A DNA stretch of 64,000 bases from CAVSUZ01 sp963795415 (GTDB lineage: Bacteria > Pseudomonadota > Alphaproteobacteria > Acetobacterales > Acetobacteraceae): NCBI GenBank assembly GCA_963795415.1, contig CAWCHQ010000002.1, forward strand, positions 310,001-374,000, read 5' to 3'. Made by a program: the position numbers and the translations under genes. Under the pieces are notes generated by a model. That model did no database searches. It was not told where the DNA came from and saw nothing but the letters and a program-made list of their open reading frames with translations. Numbering within the stretch: the first letter of the stretch is position 1; every line of letters starts with the position of its first letter. Of this stretch, positions 1 through 7,914 are shown piece by piece.

Positions 1-546
1 CAGCGCAGCGCCGCCCGTTTGCACGAGTTCGATATTGGCATGTCCAGCAATGCGATGCCGCGCCTCGGCCAGCATGCCACCCGAGATGTCGGCACCGATG
101 ACCAGGCCGGTCCAGGGGGCAATGGCCCGCGCAATGCGGCCGATGCCGCAGCCAAAATCAAGCACCTTCGCCTGCGGACAGAGCAGGCGGTGCCAGTGCA
201 GCCAGGCGATGATTTCGGCGGTTGCGTCCGAGAGTATCTGCGGATCGCCGAGCGAATACGCGGCCACAGCGGCTTCGGGCGATACCGCGACGGCGCGGTC
301 ATAGGCCGCACGAAGTGACTGCAGGCTGGCGGGCACGTGCCCAAGCCCGTACGCGGCCGCCGTGTCCTGCACGCGCTCAACCCGGCATGCTTGCACCAGG
401 CCGCGCATCATCCCTGCCGCCGGACCGGAGCAATCGTTCAGACGTGCAAGAATCGCCTGCCGGGTAGCTCCCGCAAGGATGGCGCGCGCGATCGCGACCT
501 GGGGCGAGATCTTACCGGCAACGCCGAGTTCAATCGGATCGGTCAT
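1..546 (-). CDS. SAM-dependent methyltransferase (partial, runs off window edge)
   Basis: A reading frame open for 182 codons from an ATG at 546 down to base 1, so the C-terminus lies outside the window. About 110-140 codons in it reads VLDFGCGIGRIARAI, the glycine-rich motif I of class I (Rossmann) methyltransferases, followed by IGADISGGML, the acidic loop that binds the adenosine ribose. The N-terminal 100 residues are helical and not recognised. The ATG overlaps the stop of the upstream acetyltransferase gene (ATGA), so it is the last visible gene of the minus-strand glycan operon and translation is probably coupled. Its acceptor is unknown; modification of a sugar or glycan is inferred from context only. 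Confidence 0.8.
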   Translation of the reverse strand, partial: MTDPIELGVAGKISPQVAIARAILAGATRQAILARLNDCSGPAAGMMRGLVQACRVERVQDTAAAYGLGHVPASLQSLRAAYDRAVAVSPEAAVAAYSLGDPQILSDATAEIIAWLHWHRLLCPQAKVLDFGCGIGRIARAIAPWTGLVIGADISGGMLAEARHRIAGHANIELVQTGGAAL

Positions 547-1493
547 CCCTGCGTCGCCCGCAGCGACAATGTGGTATTGAATCGGTCGTTCGCGCCCCAT
601 GAATATTTATACGCTTCATCGCCGCGGAGGAAATGCAGTTCGCGGCGGTTCTCCGCAATGGCGCGGGTAATGATCTCACCCATCAGGATGGTGCTGGGGC
701 TTTCGTGGGCGAAGTGCGGCTCGAAGCCGCTGAAATAGAATAGAATGCGGTTGCGAGCGAGCAGTGTGTAATATCCGGCGGCACACTGACCGCGTAGTTT
801 CAGCACATACATGCGAAGCAGGCCAGCGCGGTGCAGCAGCGGGGCGGCCTGCTTATGGAAACGCCACAGGCGGGGGTCGAGACCAGGAAGACGCCGCTCG
901 TGAAGCGCGTATAGGGCTGACAACATCGTTTCAGAGGTATCCGGTGTGGCGGTTTCCACCGTCAATCCGCCGGTACGGTCCGCGCGGTGGCGAAACTGGC
1001 GCAGGTCGCGGCGCTTTCCCGCCGGTAACTGCTCCACCCCGTCCCCGAGCGTCAGCACCGGGCATGGGTCGGTGGTTTGCGCACAAACGTTCCAGCCGAC
1101 AGGGAGAGAAACGGTTTTCAAAACAGCATCAGGCGGCAGATCGATCAGGTCGCAGCGGAAAACGCCGGCGGCCTTCAACCCGGCGTCGAGCAGCGTCGCT
1201 GCAGCCTCCGCAGGTTGCGAAGGCTCCAGCAGCATGTCCTGGTAGTCGGTTATTCCGGCGCCGATCGGCAGAAGCTTGTCTTCCAGAATATATAGCGGAA
1301 GAACGCCAACCAGGCGGGCGTTCTGACGAAGCGTCGCGACAACGGGCCGCCCCGTCCCGAACACCTGCCAACACGGAAACAGCCAGTCGGGAGACTGGAA
1401 GGGCATCGCATCCGGACAACGCTGAAAAAGCTCACGCCATTCACCAACAAGCGCCTCAAGTGCCGCGTCGGTGCAAACGACGCTGACCGTCAT
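543..1493 (-). CDS. FemAB/CelD-type GNAT acyltransferase
   Basis: 316 residues. It resembles the Acetyltransf_6 group (CelD/BcsL/FemAB-like GNAT fold), seen in polysaccharide clusters: an N-terminal segment with FQSPDWLFPCWQVF, a central helical linker with a QFRHRADRTGG-type basic stretch, and a C-terminal half with the strand-loop RGQCAAGYYTLLARNRILFY and a late LHFLRGDEAYKYSWG motif (the 'RG.E.YK..W' signature of these proteins). The likely role is N- or O-acylation of an amino sugar in an exported glycan. It overlaps its neighbours by 4 bases on both sides (stop TGA in ATGA with the methyltransferase; start within the end of the GT4 gene). Family assignment is fairly secure; substrate is unknown. 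Confidence 0.8.
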   Translation of the reverse strand: MTVSVVCTDAALEALVGEWRELFQRCPDAMPFQSPDWLFPCWQVFGTGRPVVATLRQNARLVGVLPLYILEDKLLPIGAGITDYQDMLLEPSQPAEAAATLLDAGLKAAGVFRCDLIDLPPDAVLKTVSLPVGWNVCAQTTDPCPVLTLGDGVEQLPAGKRRDLRQFRHRADRTGGLTVETATPDTSETMLSALYALHERRLPGLDPRLWRFHKQAAPLLHRAGLLRMYVLKLRGQCAAGYYTLLARNRILFYFSGFEPHFAHESPSTILMGEIITRAIAENRRELHFLRGDEAYKYSWGANDRFNTTLSLRATQG

Positions 1494-2557
1494 GCGGGCA
1501 CCGTCGCGTGCGCAAGTTGCCGGTACAGGCGCAGATATGCGCCTGTCATGTCATGCACCGAGAACTGCTCGCGGGCGACGCAGCGGCAGACGGCGGAGTC
1601 GATTCTTTCCACCTCGCGGATGGCCGCGGCCATCTCTTTGGCGTCGTGCACGATAAAACCTGTCACGCCGTCCTGCACGATGTCAGGCAGCGCACCAGAC
1701 GGAAAGGCGATCACAGGCGTGCCGCTGGCGATCGCCTCCATCGCCACCAACGAACTGGTCTCAGGCGCAAGACTTGGGATCAGAACGCAGCGCGCCGCGG
1801 CAAGCAGGCGGCGCTTCCGGGTGAAACCGGCCGGGCCGATCCAGCGCCGACCGTCACCCAATCGCGGAACGATTTCCTTTTGAAAATACGATCGATGCGC
1901 CTCGTAAGGAAATACCTCGCCCGCAAGAAGCAGGGGAACCCGCGCAATTGTGGCCGCATCCAGTGCGATATGCTGACCTTTCTCCAGGCAGATGCGGCCA
2001 AGCATCAGGAGGAAGCTGCGGCGGGCATGCCGGATGCGGCCGAAGGCAGCGGTGTCGACGCCGTTCGGAATGGGCGCGAGAATGCCGACATGATTTGCAA
2101 TCCGGCGCAGCGCCACGTCCTGCGACAGCGAAACGCCATGCAGCCAGGTGCTCGCGCGCGCAGGATGCAGCGCGTCCACCGGATACCACTCCGGCGGCAG
2201 GTGCAGCGTGACCAGCACCGGCGGACCTGGCGGCGGCATGTAAGCATCAAAATCGACGCCGTGGAGGTGGATAAGATCGATCGGCCGATCCCGCGTCGCA
2301 CTCTCCGTCACCGCCCGGATCCTCCGATGCACGGCATCCCGATCCCTCTGCTCGATCGCTCCGCCGGCAAAAGCAGGGATTGGCAGCAGAACACCGGCGA
2401 CCGTCGAACCCTCGGCCGCGATCACCAATGACGCGTGGCCCGTGGCGACCAACGCACGGTCGATGGTGGAAAGAATCTGCTCGGCGCCGCCGGCCGCATC
2501 CGGCCCCACAGTCGCGAACGGATACGCGATGCTCAGGATGGTCAGCTTGCCGGTCAT
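1490..2557 (-). CDS. Glycosyltransferase family 4
   Basis: 355 residues, normal for a GT-B fold GT4 enzyme. The N-terminal Rossmann half contains the acceptor-side glycine loop (FATVGPDAAGGAEQ) and a histidine-rich DLIHLHGVDF strand. The C-terminal half starts at IPNGVDTAAF and includes MLGRICLEKGQ and the nucleotide-sugar site ETSSLVAMEAIASGTPVIAF, the E-x7-E retaining-transferase signature. It likely transfers a sugar from a nucleotide donor to a lipid-linked or exported glycan at the inner membrane. ATGA overlaps on both sides place it firmly in the operon. The closest textbook type is the RfaB/WcaL-like GT4 family; donor and acceptor cannot be read from sequence. Confidence 0.88.
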   Translation of the reverse strand: MTGKLTILSIAYPFATVGPDAAGGAEQILSTIDRALVATGHASLVIAAEGSTVAGVLLPIPAFAGGAIEQRDRDAVHRRIRAVTESATRDRPIDLIHLHGVDFDAYMPPPGPPVLVTLHLPPEWYPVDALHPARASTWLHGVSLSQDVALRRIANHVGILAPIPNGVDTAAFGRIRHARRSFLLMLGRICLEKGQHIALDAATIARVPLLLAGEVFPYEAHRSYFQKEIVPRLGDGRRWIGPAGFTRKRRLLAAARCVLIPSLAPETSSLVAMEAIASGTPVIAFPSGALPDIVQDGVTGFIVHDAKEMAAAIREVERIDSAVCRCVAREQFSVHDMTGAYLRLYRQLAHATVPA

Positions 2558-3438
2558 GCGTAGCGGCGGATCATCGCAGCGCAGAACTCTGCAAATTCCT
2601 CGGGAATTTGCGGCGGCGCGGTGTAGTGCGCCCAGGTGCCGCGATGCTCGGGCGTGAAGCAGAATGTCACCGTCACGGCAAAGGGCTCCAGCGCACGCAT
2701 CTGCCGGTCGAACCAGGTCTCCGCCCCCGGGCGGAACCAGTCAGCCCAGGACAGACCGGTGCGAAGATAGGTCACGCCCAGTTCGCGCATCCAACGCACC
2801 GCGTCATCCAGCCGATGGTCCTCGTAGTGGAACCACTGACAAAGACCGAATTCGGGCGTAACGTCGTGAAAGGCACCTGCCGCCTGCTTGGGACGACCAT
2901 GCTCATCGAGCAGACCCATGTGAAAGTGCCGGTAATACGATGATCCCTCGGCTTCCTTGTGCCGCGTTGTGGCGGGCCAGGCCGCCGGAAGGTCATACAG
3001 GCTGTACCAATGGATACGAGGCGACCGGCCGACCAACAGCTCGGCCGTTCGCCGCAACCCCCATTCCTGCACCTCCTCAGCGCCGAAGGTCGATACGCCG
3101 ACTTCGGAAACCCACACAGGCAGCCGCGTAACTGCGCGGATCTCAGCGATCTTTGCGGGCCAGTCGTTAATCAGCCAATGGTTCCAATCGAGCGGAAATC
3201 CGTGCACCGCGACCGCGTCAAGATCGTCCAGCACACCCTGCGTGGCCATCAATTGGATAAAGTCGGGATCAATGGGAGAGATGCCGCCAAGTACGCGCGG
3301 CAGACCGGGCCTTTCCGCCGCTATCGCCTGACCGGTCAGGCGCGACAGGCGGGCAAACTGCTCCCAGCCCGGGTCCGCCTCCAGGTCCCAGTGGGACTTG
3401 TTGTTGGGTTCGTTCCAGATCATCGCGGCTTCGATCAT
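2554..3438 (-). CDS. Clan-A glycoside hydrolase-like protein, apparently circularly permuted
   Basis: 294 residues from the ATG at 3438, which overlaps the upstream methyltransferase stop (ATGA). A longer frame to 3606 exists but would run through that gene. The protein opens almost directly with IWNEPNN (acid/base Glu10 of clan-A TIM barrels, normally on strand 4). The nucleophile-type motif VWVSEVG has Glu112, then RIHWYSLYDL (strand 7) and GLLDEHGRPKQAA (strand 8). Only after that, from about residue 195, come segments that look like strands 1-3: FGLCQWFHYEDHRLDDA, GVTYLRTGLSWADW, VTVTFCF, ending EEFAEFCAAMIRRYA, the helix that usually precedes WNEPN. So strand order reads 4-8 then 1-3. 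Related to GH39/GH5-like enzymes by motif; catalytic Glu pair spacing (102) is normal. Activity is unknown. Confidence 0.72.
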   Translation of the reverse strand: MIEAAMIWNEPNNKSHWDLEADPGWEQFARLSRLTGQAIAAERPGLPRVLGGISPIDPDFIQLMATQGVLDDLDAVAVHGFPLDWNHWLINDWPAKIAEIRAVTRLPVWVSEVGVSTFGAEEVQEWGLRRTAELLVGRSPRIHWYSLYDLPAAWPATTRHKEAEGSSYYRHFHMGLLDEHGRPKQAAGAFHDVTPEFGLCQWFHYEDHRLDDAVRWMRELGVTYLRTGLSWADWFRPGAETWFDRQMRALEPFAVTVTFCFTPEHRGTWAHYTAPPQIPEEFAEFCAAMIRRYA

Positions 3439-4226
3439 GGCGCATCCACTGCCGCGCGGCCCCGCGCGGGATAAACCGGGCCGTAACAATCGCCCGACGG
3501 ACGCTCCGCACGCTTGCAGATGAAAACCTCGGATTCCGGATGGTTGATGACTGAAAAGCCTGCACTGCGCAGCATGGCCTCGGAGCAGGCGCGGTTGGGG
3601 GTCCACCAGTTGGTGGGGTCATGGGCGTATTCATGCTCGATGAAATGCAACCGAGGATAGGCGGGATCATCGAAAATCTCCGCATCCCAGAACTCGTAAT
3701 CGCCATCCAATCGCCGGATCGCATCGCTGCCGCGCTGCATGGATTGATAAACCATAAGGTCGCGCGTCACGTGGTCGTGGATAAGATCAAGCGCAAGCAA
3801 AGGGTGCCGCAGATGGTAAAGCACGCCGATGAACAGCACCAGGTCAAACTGTTCACCGAGCGCACCAACGTCGTAAACAGAAAGCTTGCGATATTCGATC
3901 TCAAGTCCCTCGACCTCTGCCGCGAACCGGGCCTGGCGAAGATAGTCTTCGTCGAAATCGATGCCGAGCACCCGGTCGGCTCCGCGGCGCTTCATCTCCA
4001 TCCCGTAGAACCCGGCGTTGCAGCCGATGTCCAGCACCGTCCGGCCCGACAGGTCGGCGGGAATGGCATCCGCGAAGCGTTGCCATTTCACCAGCGGGTA
4101 GTCGCCCAGGAAATGATCGGGTGCGGTCTCCACGCCCTGCAGGTTCATGTTATGGAACCAGGGGCCCAACTCACGCACACGCTCGCGGATGCGGTTTTCG
4201 GACCAGGCGCGCAAAGCCGTACTCAC
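3435..4226 (-). CDS. Class I SAM methyltransferase, CmoB-like (Rta_06860-type)
   Basis: 263 residues. It starts with a helical lead (IRERVRELGPWFHNMNLQGV), then motif I at VLDIGCNAGFYGMEMKRRGA, the acidic loop GIDFDEDYLRQA, and the post-motif region FDLVLFIGVLYHLRHPLLAL. The WFHNMNL and VLYHLRHP features match the CmoB-like family that I recall under the name Rta_06860-type methyltransferases, which occur beside glycan genes. The tRNA-modifying role of true CmoB is not implied. It overlaps the nucleotidyltransferase gene before it and the glycosidase-like gene after it by 4 bases each, so all three are probably made in fixed ratio. A glycan or glycan precursor is the inferred acceptor. Confidence 0.82.
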   Translation of the reverse strand: MSTALRAWSENRIRERVRELGPWFHNMNLQGVETAPDHFLGDYPLVKWQRFADAIPADLSGRTVLDIGCNAGFYGMEMKRRGADRVLGIDFDEDYLRQARFAAEVEGLEIEYRKLSVYDVGALGEQFDLVLFIGVLYHLRHPLLALDLIHDHVTRDLMVYQSMQRGSDAIRRLDGDYEFWDAEIFDDPAYPRLHFIEHEYAHDPTNWWTPNRACSEAMLRSAGFSVINHPESEVFICKRAERPSGDCYGPVYPARGRAAVDAP

Positions 4227-4942
4227 GCGACGCTTTCCTTCGCCTCGAGCAAGTGCATCGCTTCGCGATAGCCATGCAGCGTGCCCACATCGACATAGGA
4301 CGCGCCCGCGCGAATGCCGGCCGCGTGACCACCGGCTGCCAACCAGGCGTTTACGAGTGTGCCGATATATTCATCCTGCCGGTTGCGCATCCGCCAAAGA
4401 TCATGCAGCGCCGCCAGCGTTCGCCCGGGCATCTTGAATGCGCCCCAGACCCAGCACCCGCCTGGCGACGCCGACTTCACCTCTATCCTGCTCACATCCC
4501 CCGTTTCATCCGTCAGAACTGTGTCGAAGAACTCGGGGTGCGCAACCGGGAACAGCAGAAACGATAGCTTGCCGTCCGGTAGAGCCCGCAACGCGTCGTC
4601 CGGCGACCAGATCGTATCCGGCAATCCGATAACCACATGCTCGTCCGGCCCGATCAGCGGCAAGGCGCGAAAAATCGCATCGCACAAACCCAACGGTTCG
4701 GACTGAATCGCATATGTCAGAAACGCGCGGCCATAATTGCCACCGTAATACCGCAGGATATCGGACTTCCAGGGCGAAATGACGAAGCAGATCTTGTCGG
4801 CTCCGGCAATCACCATGCGTTCCAGCAGATACTCGCTGACTGCGCGCGGCCGGTCGACACCGCCGACAGGAAGCAGCTCTTTGGAAAACGCCAGTGGCTG
4901 AATGCGCGTGCCACTTCCGGCCGCCGGGATAATGCCCCACAT
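4223..4942 (-). CDS. Sugar-1-phosphate nucleotidyltransferase
   Basis: 239 residues from the ATG at 4942. It begins MWGIIPAAGSGTRIQPLAFSKELLPVGG, the G-x-G-T-R and K-E-(L/M)-(L/V)-P signature of NTP-transferases such as RmlA and GalU, and has IGLPDTIW as the metal-binding Asp strand. This start is preferred over the one at 4972 because GGAGG sits nine bases upstream and the gene then begins just after the previous stop. The C-terminal part (GSYVDVGTLHGYREAM-like) matches the usual end of the catalytic domain. It should make an activated sugar (NDP-sugar) for the glycosyltransferases of this operon; the base and sugar cannot be decided. Confidence 0.87.
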   Translation of the reverse strand: MWGIIPAAGSGTRIQPLAFSKELLPVGGVDRPRAVSEYLLERMVIAGADKICFVISPWKSDILRYYGGNYGRAFLTYAIQSEPLGLCDAIFRALPLIGPDEHVVIGLPDTIWSPDDALRALPDGKLSFLLFPVAHPEFFDTVLTDETGDVSRIEVKSASPGGCWVWGAFKMPGRTLAALHDLWRMRNRQDEYIGTLVNAWLAAGGHAAGIRAGASYVDVGTLHGYREAMHLLEAKESVA

Positions 4943-4946
4943 GCGA

Positions 4947-6023
4947 TCAGGCCTCCGCCGGGATTGCTTCAAATGCAGCGATCATCTGCCGTGCCCGCCG
5001 CTGGGCGGTGTGCTCTGCCGTCACGCGTTCGCGGGCGCGCTGGCCGATGACGGCCAGCTCAGCCGCCGGAAGATCCAGGGCCCGCAATGCATCATCGGTG
5101 GAATCGGCAATCAGTATCTCGCGGCCCGGCTCGAAAAACTCATCCAGTCCCTCCCACCGGTCGCTCAGGATCGGCGTGCCGCACGCCGCCGCCTCGAACA
5201 GCCGGCCGGACGGACACCACCCCATGCGCGCCATTGCGGCCCGCGTCACATTCAGTGTCAGCCGCGACGAGGAATAGAAGGCCGGATGCTCCGCCGGCGG
5301 CAGATGGCGCACGAAGTGTATGTTCGGCGCCCAGGGAAAATCCTGCGGGTACATCGCGCCGCCGATCACGAAGCGCGATGCCGGCCGTCGCCGGGCAACT
5401 TCGACGAACAGGCGGCTCAGCGCGGGCTGACGGTCGGCAGCATACGTCCCCAGGTACGAAAGGTCCGCCTTGTACTGCGGGGCGGCTGGCGCAGGGCGGT
5501 GCTGGGCCGGATCAACCGATCCGTAAAGCGGCAGCACGCGCCGCGCACCCAGCCGGTCGCGCAGTATGTCCAGCGCCTCCCCGCCCGTATAGCTGAACAC
5601 AACGTCGAAGCCGCCGAGCCCGCCTGGCGGCAGGTATGCGATGCTCTCCCCCGCGGCGAGACGGTCCAGCGTGACCGGCGTGTCAAGATCATAAAAACAG
5701 CGGACCGGAACGTGACTGTCCTGCACCAGCGCCGCGGCTTGCCGCCCGTCGGGACAGTAGGAAGTCACCATCGCCACGTCAGCGTTCGCCACCGTCTCGC
5801 GCGCCAGTGGCGCGATCTCACCCCAGGTGGAATAGAGTATCAGCCGCCCGGGCCCGGGCAGTTCGCGAAGGTCGCGGTGTTCGGCGTACCACGGCGCATC
5901 CTGCTCGAAAAACGTCACCTGATGCCCGTCGCGCAGCAATGCGCTGGCCAGGCCGCGCCACAGCGCCGCATGCCCATTGCCCCAGGATGAGCTGATCGAA
6001 AGGCCGAAAACGGCGAGATTCAT
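4947..6023 (-). CDS. CgeB-like glycosyltransferase
   Basis: 358 residues from the ATG at 6023 (MNLAVFGLSISSSWGNGHA); an upstream ATG at 6047 is less likely because it adds eight unsupported residues. It has the GT-B layout of the CgeB/DUF3880 group: an N-terminal domain with SSWGNGHAALWRGLASAL and FFEQDAPWY, and a C-terminal domain with ADLSYLGTYAADRQPAL, LTLNVTRAAMARMGWCPSGRLFEAAACGTPILSD and a final HTAQRRARQM helix. The SGRLFEAAACG.PI segment is the donor-binding signature. It is the first gene of the operon, four bases upstream of the nucleotidyltransferase. CgeB relatives act in spore or capsule glycosylation; the acceptor here is unknown. Confidence 0.82.
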   Translation of the reverse strand: MNLAVFGLSISSSWGNGHAALWRGLASALLRDGHQVTFFEQDAPWYAEHRDLRELPGPGRLILYSTWGEIAPLARETVANADVAMVTSYCPDGRQAAALVQDSHVPVRCFYDLDTPVTLDRLAAGESIAYLPPGGLGGFDVVFSYTGGEALDILRDRLGARRVLPLYGSVDPAQHRPAPAAPQYKADLSYLGTYAADRQPALSRLFVEVARRRPASRFVIGGAMYPQDFPWAPNIHFVRHLPPAEHPAFYSSSRLTLNVTRAAMARMGWCPSGRLFEAAACGTPILSDRWEGLDEFFEPGREILIADSTDDALRALDLPAAELAVIGQRARERVTAEHTAQRRARQMIAAFEAIPAEA

Positions 6024-6136
6024 GCGGCCGATTGAACGTTGCACCATAGCGCCGGGTTCTCCCCGGATAGGGTGGCTGGCCCAACCCGCGCCGCACGATT
6101 ACGTTACGTGCGGCGTCTTGAGCGAGAGGGAACGCG
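6024..6136. promoter_or_regulatory. Divergent promoter region with inverted repeat
   Basis: The 113 bases between the two divergent genes should hold both promoters. An inverted repeat is visible: GCCGCACG (6090-6097) and CGTGCGGC (6107-6114), an 8-base perfect stem around the 9-base loop ATTACGTTA. No T-run follows, so an operator or a divergent regulatory site is more likely than a terminator. No clear -35/-10 pair could be assigned. Confidence 0.4.
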
Positions 6137-6382
6137 ATGTCCGAATCACTGCCCCGGATGGCCCAGAGGGGCCCGTTTTTACTGACCGTGGAGGCAGGCA
6201 GGTCCTATTGGTGGTGCGCTTGCGGCAGAAGCGCGAGCCAGCCGTTCTGTGATGGCTCACATAAGGGCTCGGGGTTCAGCCCCATCGAATTCACACCGTA
6301 TGCCGCGGGCAGCATCGCTTTCTGTGGGTGCAAACAGAGTGGCCGCAAGCCGCGCTGCGATGGCTCGCATAACCGGGTGTAA
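6137..6382 (+). CDS. Dual CDGSH iron-sulfur protein (CISD3-like)
   Basis: 81 residues with two complete CDGSH sites. Site one uses Cys27, Cys29, Cys38 and His42 (CAC...FCDGSH), and site two Cys63, Cys65, Cys74 and His78 (CGC...RCDGSH). Each 3Cys-1His set binds a redox-active, labile 2Fe-2S cluster. The two-site, soluble layout matches the CISD3/mitoNEET-related bacterial proteins, which are thought to carry electrons or clusters. AGAGGG sits a good distance upstream of the ATG. It is followed after five bases by an enolase-superfamily gene, so the two are probably co-transcribed. No membrane segment is present. Confidence 0.92.
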   Translation: MSESLPRMAQRGPFLLTVEAGRSYWWCACGRSASQPFCDGSHKGSGFSPIEFTPYAAGSIAFCGCKQSGRKPRCDGSHNRV

Positions 6383-6387
6383 CCGCT

Positions 6388-7494
6388 ATGAAGATCGACG
6401 ACGTCACTTTGGCTATCTTCACCTGGGATGGAATTCCGGCGACGGTCTACCATCAGGGTTCGCTGGCTTCGAACGTCTCTAATCTGGGATTGCTGCGAAT
6501 CAGGACCGATCAGGGGATCGAAGGTCACGCGTTTCTGGGATCGGCCGGTAACCCCGCGGCCATGGACGGACCGCAGCTTATCCGCACGTTGAAGCCGCTG
6601 CTTATGGCGCAGAACCCGCTGAAGCGGGAACGCATTCACCAATCCATGCGGCTGCTGACGCGCAACGTGAGTTACCGGACCGTGGGAGCGGTCGATACGG
6701 CGTTGTGGGATCTGGCAGGCAAGGCCGCGAATCTGCCAGTGCACGCGCTGATCGGGACATACCGCACGTCGATAGTTGCCTATGCAAGCTCACAGGTGCT
6801 GCCCGATACGGCTGCATACGTGGACCAGGCGCAGCAGTTCAAGGCGGAGGGCTGGCGCGCCTATAAAATCCATCCGCCGCGTGACCCGGACCGCGACATC
6901 AAGGTGTGCGAGGCGGTTCGCAAAGCAGTCGGCGACGACTTCCGCGTAATGCTGGATTCCACCTGGAGCTACGATTACACCGATGCGCTAAGGGTCGGGC
7001 GCGCAATCGAGAAGCTAGGCTTCTACTGGTACGAAGACCCGCTGGCTGACGAGGACATCTACAACTACGTGAAGCTGCGCGAAAAGCTGGACATTCCGAT
7101 TATGGCGACGGAGTTTCCGGCCGGCGGGGTGGACACGTACCCCATCTGGCTGACCGAGCGCGCGACGGACTATCTCCGCGGCGACATTCCCAACAAGGGC
7201 GGGCTGACGGCCATGCTGAAGACCGCACATCTGGCGGAGGCCTTCGGCGTCAAATACGAAATCCACCATAGCGGGAATTCACTCAACAACCTCGCAAACC
7301 TGCATCTGTGCATGGCGCTGCGTAACACCACCATGTTCGAGGTGCTGCTGCCCCACGGCGCGCATAAGTACGGCATGAGGAAGGAACTGGAGATCGACAA
7401 GGACGGTTTTCTGCATGCGCCTACAGGCCCCGGACTGGGAGCGCAGATCGACTTCGCGCTGATCCAGCGGAAGACCGAAGCCGTGCTGAAGTAA
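6388..7494 (+). CDS. Mandelate racemase/muconate lactonizing enzyme family (enolase superfamily)
   Basis: 368 residues with the capping domain followed by the barrel. Metal ligands are Asp190 (VMLDSTW), Glu216 (WYEDPL) and Glu242 (MATEF). The His base is at 293/294 (YEIHHSGNS), with Asp265 (GDIPNKGG) as the likely partner. On the second strand the usual K-x-K is K-I-H (Lys160, His162), so one base differs from mandelate racemase. Family members abstract a proton next to a carboxylate: dehydration of sugar acids, racemisation or cycloisomerisation. The substrate is not predictable, but a sugar acid dehydratase is the most common outcome for this pattern. Co-transcription with the CDGSH gene is likely (five-base gap). 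Confidence 0.88.
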   Translation: MKIDDVTLAIFTWDGIPATVYHQGSLASNVSNLGLLRIRTDQGIEGHAFLGSAGNPAAMDGPQLIRTLKPLLMAQNPLKRERIHQSMRLLTRNVSYRTVGAVDTALWDLAGKAANLPVHALIGTYRTSIVAYASSQVLPDTAAYVDQAQQFKAEGWRAYKIHPPRDPDRDIKVCEAVRKAVGDDFRVMLDSTWSYDYTDALRVGRAIEKLGFYWYEDPLADEDIYNYVKLREKLDIPIMATEFPAGGVDTYPIWLTERATDYLRGDIPNKGGLTAMLKTAHLAEAFGVKYEIHHSGNSLNNLANLHLCMALRNTTMFEVLLPHGAHKYGMRKELEIDKDGFLHAPTGPGLGAQIDFALIQRKTEAVLK

Positions 7495-7569
7495 GCACGC
7501 GGACTATCGACCTCTCCAACGACGGCGCAGCCGGGGGATGTCGGCGGGAGCCTGGTTCTGCGGTGCGGC

Positions 7570-7598
7570 CCGGAATTACGGATTTTTTATCCTTCCGG
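7570..7598 (+). terminator. Possible terminator-like hairpin
   Basis: CCGGAA at 7570 pairs with TTCCGG at 7593, and an inner GGAT/ATCC stem closes on a run of six T. It lies about 75 bases after the enolase-superfamily gene. The T-run is in the loop, not after the stem, so it is a weak terminator candidate. Confidence 0.25.
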
Positions 7599-7752
7599 CC
7601 GTCCAATTTATGATATGCGATCTCCCACCATAATACATTCGCAAAAATTGCCTGAACGATAATTTATACTTCCACCGAGGTCCCGCGACAGACCCGCATG
7701 AGCAAGTCAACCGTCCGGGGCGCCTCCGGCGGCGCATCAAGGAAACGGCGCA

Positions 7753-7914
7753 ATGTATTGTTTTGTACGTAACTTAAAACGCGGCCTGGAACTCCTCTAT
7801 CTCGGTGGTCTTGTACCTCCGCTGGCCGGCATGATCATCGTGGCGGGAGACGCCGCCGCCAGGGTTGGATGGAGAAGACCAGAGCATCCGAATAACGACG
7901 GTTTCGAGTTCTAG
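7753..7914 (+). CDS. Possible small membrane protein, 53 residues
   Basis: A short frame within the 750-base gap after the enolase-superfamily gene. It has an ATG at 7753, preceded by AAGGAAA nine bases upstream, and codes MYCFVRNLKRG, then a hydrophobic stretch of about 20 residues (LELLYLGG to MIIVAG), then a polar tail ending NNDGFEF. The layout is that of a one-helix small membrane protein. The TAG stop at 7912 is also the first bases of a palindromic repeat, as if the repeat had supplied the stop. I do not recognise a family. No other supported gene lies in 7495-8249; an A+T-rich stretch at 7605-7675 may hold a promoter. Confidence 0.33.
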   Translation: MYCFVRNLKRGLELLYLGGLVPPLAGMIIVAGDAAARVGWRRPEHPNNDGFEF

